From: Spirosoma sp.
GTDB lineage: Bacteria; Bacteroidota; Bacteroidia; Cytophagales; Spirosomataceae
Assembly: GCA_028288385.1 (NCBI GenBank)
Contig: JAQBNX010000077.1
Span: forward strand, 1-9,363
Length of the DNA: 9,363 bases
Direction of reading: 5' to 3'
In this document: piece after piece, positions 6,470 to 9,363 of the stretch
Layout of the letters: each line of letters starts with the position of its first letter
How positions within the stretch are numbered: position 1 is the stretch's first letter
Notes under the pieces: model-generated
Seen by the model: the letters and a program-made list of their open reading frames with translations, nothing else
Databases searched by the model: none
What the model was told of the DNA's origin: nothing
Translations under genes and position numbers: made by a program

Positions 6470-9363
6470 TTAAAAACTTACTGTTACGCCCGTGTTGATA
6501 ACCCGTGCCTGTGGGTAATACTGTCCGCTGCTGCTAGTGGATTCGGGATCGAAGATGCCTTTCATAGCCGGTGCGTAGGTAGCCAGGTTCAGTCCGTTTA
6601 CGTACACCCGCAGGTTACTCAGCCCAATTTTATTGCCAATAATATTCGGCAGGGTATAACCTAACTCCAGGTTTTTAAGACGGATGTAGTCCGTACTTCT
6701 TAGCCAGTAGCTGGTACCATTGGAGAAGTACTGGTTGCTGCGGTCTACAATGCGGGGATCAACGGTGCTTGGATTATCCACAGTCCAGCGGTGGTCGTAG
6801 CTGTATTGCAGGAAGTTACCAATCGTGCCCGACTCTGTTTGCAGGAAGATCTGGCCACCAGTCGATGCCTGGAACAGCACGCTCAAGTCGAAGTTTTTAT
6901 ACCGAACTCCGGCGTTCAAACCACCCTGGAAACGGGGCTGGTTGTTGCGGTCAGCCCGTACCCGGTCGTCACCATTTATTTTGCCGTCACCGTTGATATC
7001 TTTCAGCTTCATGTCGCCGGGACGTAGCAGGCTGGCACCTACTCCACTGTAATCCAGCTTGTTATCGGTGATATCCTGCTGGGTAGCAAAAATACCATCG
7101 TACTGGTACAGGAGCGTGCCATTGGCTTGGTTTGGATCGTTAACGTTACTTGGAATAGGCTTACCCGTAGAACGCTGCCATTCAGGAGCGCCCGGTGTTT
7201 CGTCCCAGAAAGTGATCTGGTTCTTGGCGTAGCCACCATTCACGCTGACGTTATACTTCAGCTCACCGACCTGTCCGTTGTAGCCAACCCGGAATTCATA
7301 ACCCCTGTTTGTTACCTTACCAATGTTAGTAGCGGGCAGGGTAGCTCCAGTCGTTTGCGGAATGGAAGCGCTCTTGCGCCACAGGATGTTCGACCGCTTG
7401 TTCTGGAATACGTCAAATTCAAAGAAGACCTTGCCATTTAGTAGGGAGCCTTCTAGCCCAATGTCGGCATTGTTAGCAACCTCCCAGGTTAGGGACGTGT
7501 TAGGTACGCCGTTCTCATAGAGCGTTTGAGATACCTGATTATTAATTACGTACCCCCAGCTTGAGTTGGCGGGGTCACCGTAAGCGTAGGTAGGCAGGTA
7601 GTCGTACTCGCGCAGGTTACCGTTGAAGTAAACCTGGTCGTTACCCAACTGGCCCCAGGATGCCCGCAGTTTCAGGGAGCTTACTGCTGGAAGTGTCTTC
7701 TTGAAGAAATCTTCTTCCGAGATACGCCAGCCCGCCGTTACACCGGGAAAGAAGCCCCAGCGGCTGGAGCGGGGGAACATGTACGAACCATCGTACCGCC
7801 ACAGGAATTCAGCCAGGTACTTTTCTTTGTAGTTGTACGCGGCCCGGCCAAAGTAACTCATGCGAGCCCGTTGCCAGGCAGCGGTTGTGTTAGCCACCTG
7901 CTGCGTCTGGCTACCAGCAAATAGCTGGTCAATAGCCGTGGAGTTGTAGTACTGACGGAAGGCCGAGAATCCGTTTGAATTGGATTGCTCTTTGGTAATA
8001 CCCGCCAGCAGGGTAATAGCGTGATTACCGGCGAAAGTACGGTCGTAAGACAGGATACCTGACAGCAGTGAGTTGAACTGATCGTTCGTGTACTGGTTAA
8101 GGGTAGACTGGGCTGGGCCTTTCTGCACCCGCTGAAGAACAGGTTCCTTGTTTGCATCGTAGGATGTGTAATCCCAGCTATACACAAACCAGGGCGTCTG
8201 CCAGCGTTTACCCTGCTGAATATACTTATCCAAGGCTACACTGGCCGTCAGTTTCAGGCCTGCCACCCAGGGGTTGGTGATATTCACACTAGCATTGCTT
8301 TGCAGGTAATACCGGGTGTCCCGGTCATAACCCGTGGCGCTGGTTGTTACCAGTACGGGCTGCTGGCCGTTTTCAATATCCGGAGCAGGCAGTCCATTGG
8401 GCCAGAAAGCCGGTTTGTTTGGATAACCGCGCTCTAGCATCCGGAAAATAGCGCCGGCACCTACCGTCGGGAAGAAGCGGTTTTCCTGACGACCGACAAC
8501 GCCCGTTACCAGATTGATGTACTTGCTGACTTTGGCATCCAGGTTCAGGCGGAAGTCATACTGCTTGTATCCCGTAGCCGAATTTTTGTAATAGGCATCC
8601 TGATTCTGGTAATTGACCGATGTTAGGTATTTAACATTCTCCGAACCACCCACCAGTTGCAGCGTATGCCGGGACTGTGGCGACCAGGTTTTGAGGGCCG
8701 CACCAAACCAGTCGGTATTAGGGTGCCCCCAGGGATCAGACCCATCGTTGAACTTCTTTATATCATCGGGCGTAAAAGCCGCTTTGGCAACGGCTCCATT
8801 GTCGGGGCGGGTGTACGTGCCGGTGGTATTGAAAGCTACATTGGCGTCTTTCCAATACTGGGAGGGCAGGTTATACAGGTTGATTTCATTGTTCAACTGA
8901 GCGTACTCAGACGCATTAGCCATTTTAGGAATCACCGTTGGCTGGCCAAAACCCTGGTTAAAGCTGTAAGAAAGCTCCGGTTTCCCGGTTTTGCCCCGCT
9001 TCGTGGTTACCAGAATTACACCGTTGGCAGCTCGTGACCCGTAAATAGCCGCAGAGGCATCTTTCAGCACCGAGATACTCTCAATGTCGGCTGGGTTTAG
9101 GCGGTCAATACCCCCGGCACGAGCCGGAACTCCGTCAATAACGATCAGGGCGTCGTTATTCCCCAGCGTGTTGTTACCACGAATCCTGATGGCAGCACCA
9201 TCGTAGCCGGGCTCACCACTGTTGTTTGTGGCAATAACGCCCGGCATCCGGCCCGCAATAGAGTTACTTAGGTTGACCGCGGGGGATTTGATCAATTCGT
9301 TTCCCTTTACGGTAGCGACCGAACCGGTAACGGTTTCCTTTTTTTGCTCACCATACCCCACAA
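6470..9363 (-). CDS. SusC/RagA-family TonB-dependent outer-membrane transporter (5'-partial)
   Basis: Outer-membrane beta-barrel importer that, with a SusD lipoprotein, takes up glycans or other large nutrients using TonB energy. The visible part is about 964 residues and has no start: its first complete codon is the GTG at 9359-9361, which encodes the Val of the family's VGYG motif, not an initiator. The signal peptide, the carboxypeptidase-regulatory-like domain and the TonB box lie beyond the right edge; family members are usually 1000-1100 residues. Counting from that Val, the plug domain covers about residues 8-125, with IRIRG (58-62), VIDGVP (74-79) and the SusC signature SVLKDASAAIYGSRAANG (97-114). 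The rest is barrel, with a Ca-loop-like DINGDGKINGDD near residue 785 followed by YKNFDLSVLFQAS, and an aromatic C-terminus (GVTVSF) suited to BAM insertion. The stop abuts the susD gene, indicating co-transcription. The class is certain; the substrate is unknown. Confidence 0.97.
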   Translation of the reverse strand, partial: VGYGEQKKETVTGSVATVKGNELIKSPAVNLSNSIAGRMPGVIATNNSGEPGYDGAAIRIRGNNTLGNNDALIVIDGVPARAGGIDRLNPADIESISVLKDASAAIYGSRAANGVILVTTKRGKTGKPELSYSFNQGFGQPTVIPKMANASEYAQLNNEINLYNLPSQYWKDANVAFNTTGTYTRPDNGAVAKAAFTPDDIKKFNDGSDPWGHPNTDWFGAALKTWSPQSRHTLQLVGGSENVKYLTSVNYQNQDAYYKNSATGYKQYDFRLNLDAKVSKYINLVTGVVGRQENRFFPTVGAGAIFRMLERGYPNKPAFWPNGLPAPDIENGQQPVLVTTSATGYDRDTRYYLQSNASVNITNPWVAGLKLTASVALDKYIQQGKRWQTPWFVYSWDYTSYDANKEPVLQRVQKGPAQSTLNQYTNDQFNSLLSGILSYDRTFAGNHAITLLAGITKEQSNSNGFSAFRQYYNSTAIDQLFAGSQTQQVANTTAAWQRARMSYFGRAAYNYKEKYLAEFLWRYDGSYMFPRSSRWGFFPGVTAGWRISEEDFFKKTLPAVSSLKLRASWGQLGNDQVYFNGNLREYDYLPTYAYGDPANSSWGYVINNQVSQTLYENGVPNTSLTWEVANNADIGLEGSLLNGKVFFEFDVFQNKRSNILWRKSASIPQTTGATLPATNIGKVTNRGYEFRVGYNGQVGELKYNVSVNGGYAKNQITFWDETPGAPEWQRSTGKPIPSNVNDPNQANGTLLYQYDGIFATQQDITDNKLDYSGVGASLLRPGDMKLKDINGDGKINGDDRVRADRNNQPRFQGGLNAGVRYKNFDLSVLFQASTGGQIFLQTESGTIGNFLQYSYDHRWTVDNPSTVDPRIVDRSNQYFSNGTSYWLRSTDYIRLKNLELGYTLPNIIGNKIGLSNLRVYVNGLNLATYAPAMKGIFDPESTSSSGQYYPQARVINTGVTVSF

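Noticed and set aside
9359..9361. GTG at the right edge as the start codon of the SusC gene
   Set aside because: It encodes the Val of the conserved VGYG motif that lies well inside SusC proteins; the signal peptide and the N-terminal regulatory-like domain are missing, so the gene continues past the window.

Overview
The window looks like a chromosomal piece of a Bacteroidota bacterium, most likely of the Cytophagales (Spirosoma-like). The evidence is a SusC/RagA and SusD/RagB pair, lipoprotein and Sec signal peptides, very large FG-GAP/VCBS repeat proteins, little sign of Shine-Dalgarno sequences, and balanced base composition. The genus is inferred from general familiarity with such loci, not from any marker gene.

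All four genes lie on the minus strand, so the biological order runs from the right edge to the left. First comes a SusC-type TonB-dependent outer-membrane transporter (6470 to the right edge), whose 5' end lies outside the window. It is followed almost directly by its SusD-type substrate-binding lipoprotein (4598-6451). A perfect 12-bp hairpin with a T run (4539-4572) closes this pair. Next is a small secreted protein of unknown function (3786-4505). After 35 nt comes a 1128-residue lipoprotein (364-3750) with fourteen DxDxDG-type calcium loops arranged seven on each side of an ASPIC/UnbV domain. A perfect 23-bp GC-rich hairpin (303-352) ends the unit. The remaining ~300 bases at the left edge hold no gene I can support.

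SusC and SusD should form the outer-membrane 'pedal-bin' importer for a glycan or other large nutrient. No hydrolase, sensor or sigma/anti-sigma gene is visible, so the substrate cannot be named. The large repeat lipoprotein is probably also outside the cytoplasm, likely at the outer membrane, and could assist binding or handling of the substrate. That link rests on neighbourhood only. The hairpin between susD and the downstream pair suggests that the latter is expressed separately or at a reduced level.

Nothing here is clearly a new defence, mobile or RNA-based system. The most interesting items are the two-halved architecture of the repeat lipoprotein, the unrecognised secreted protein beside it, and the hairpin only 33 nt upstream of that gene's start.
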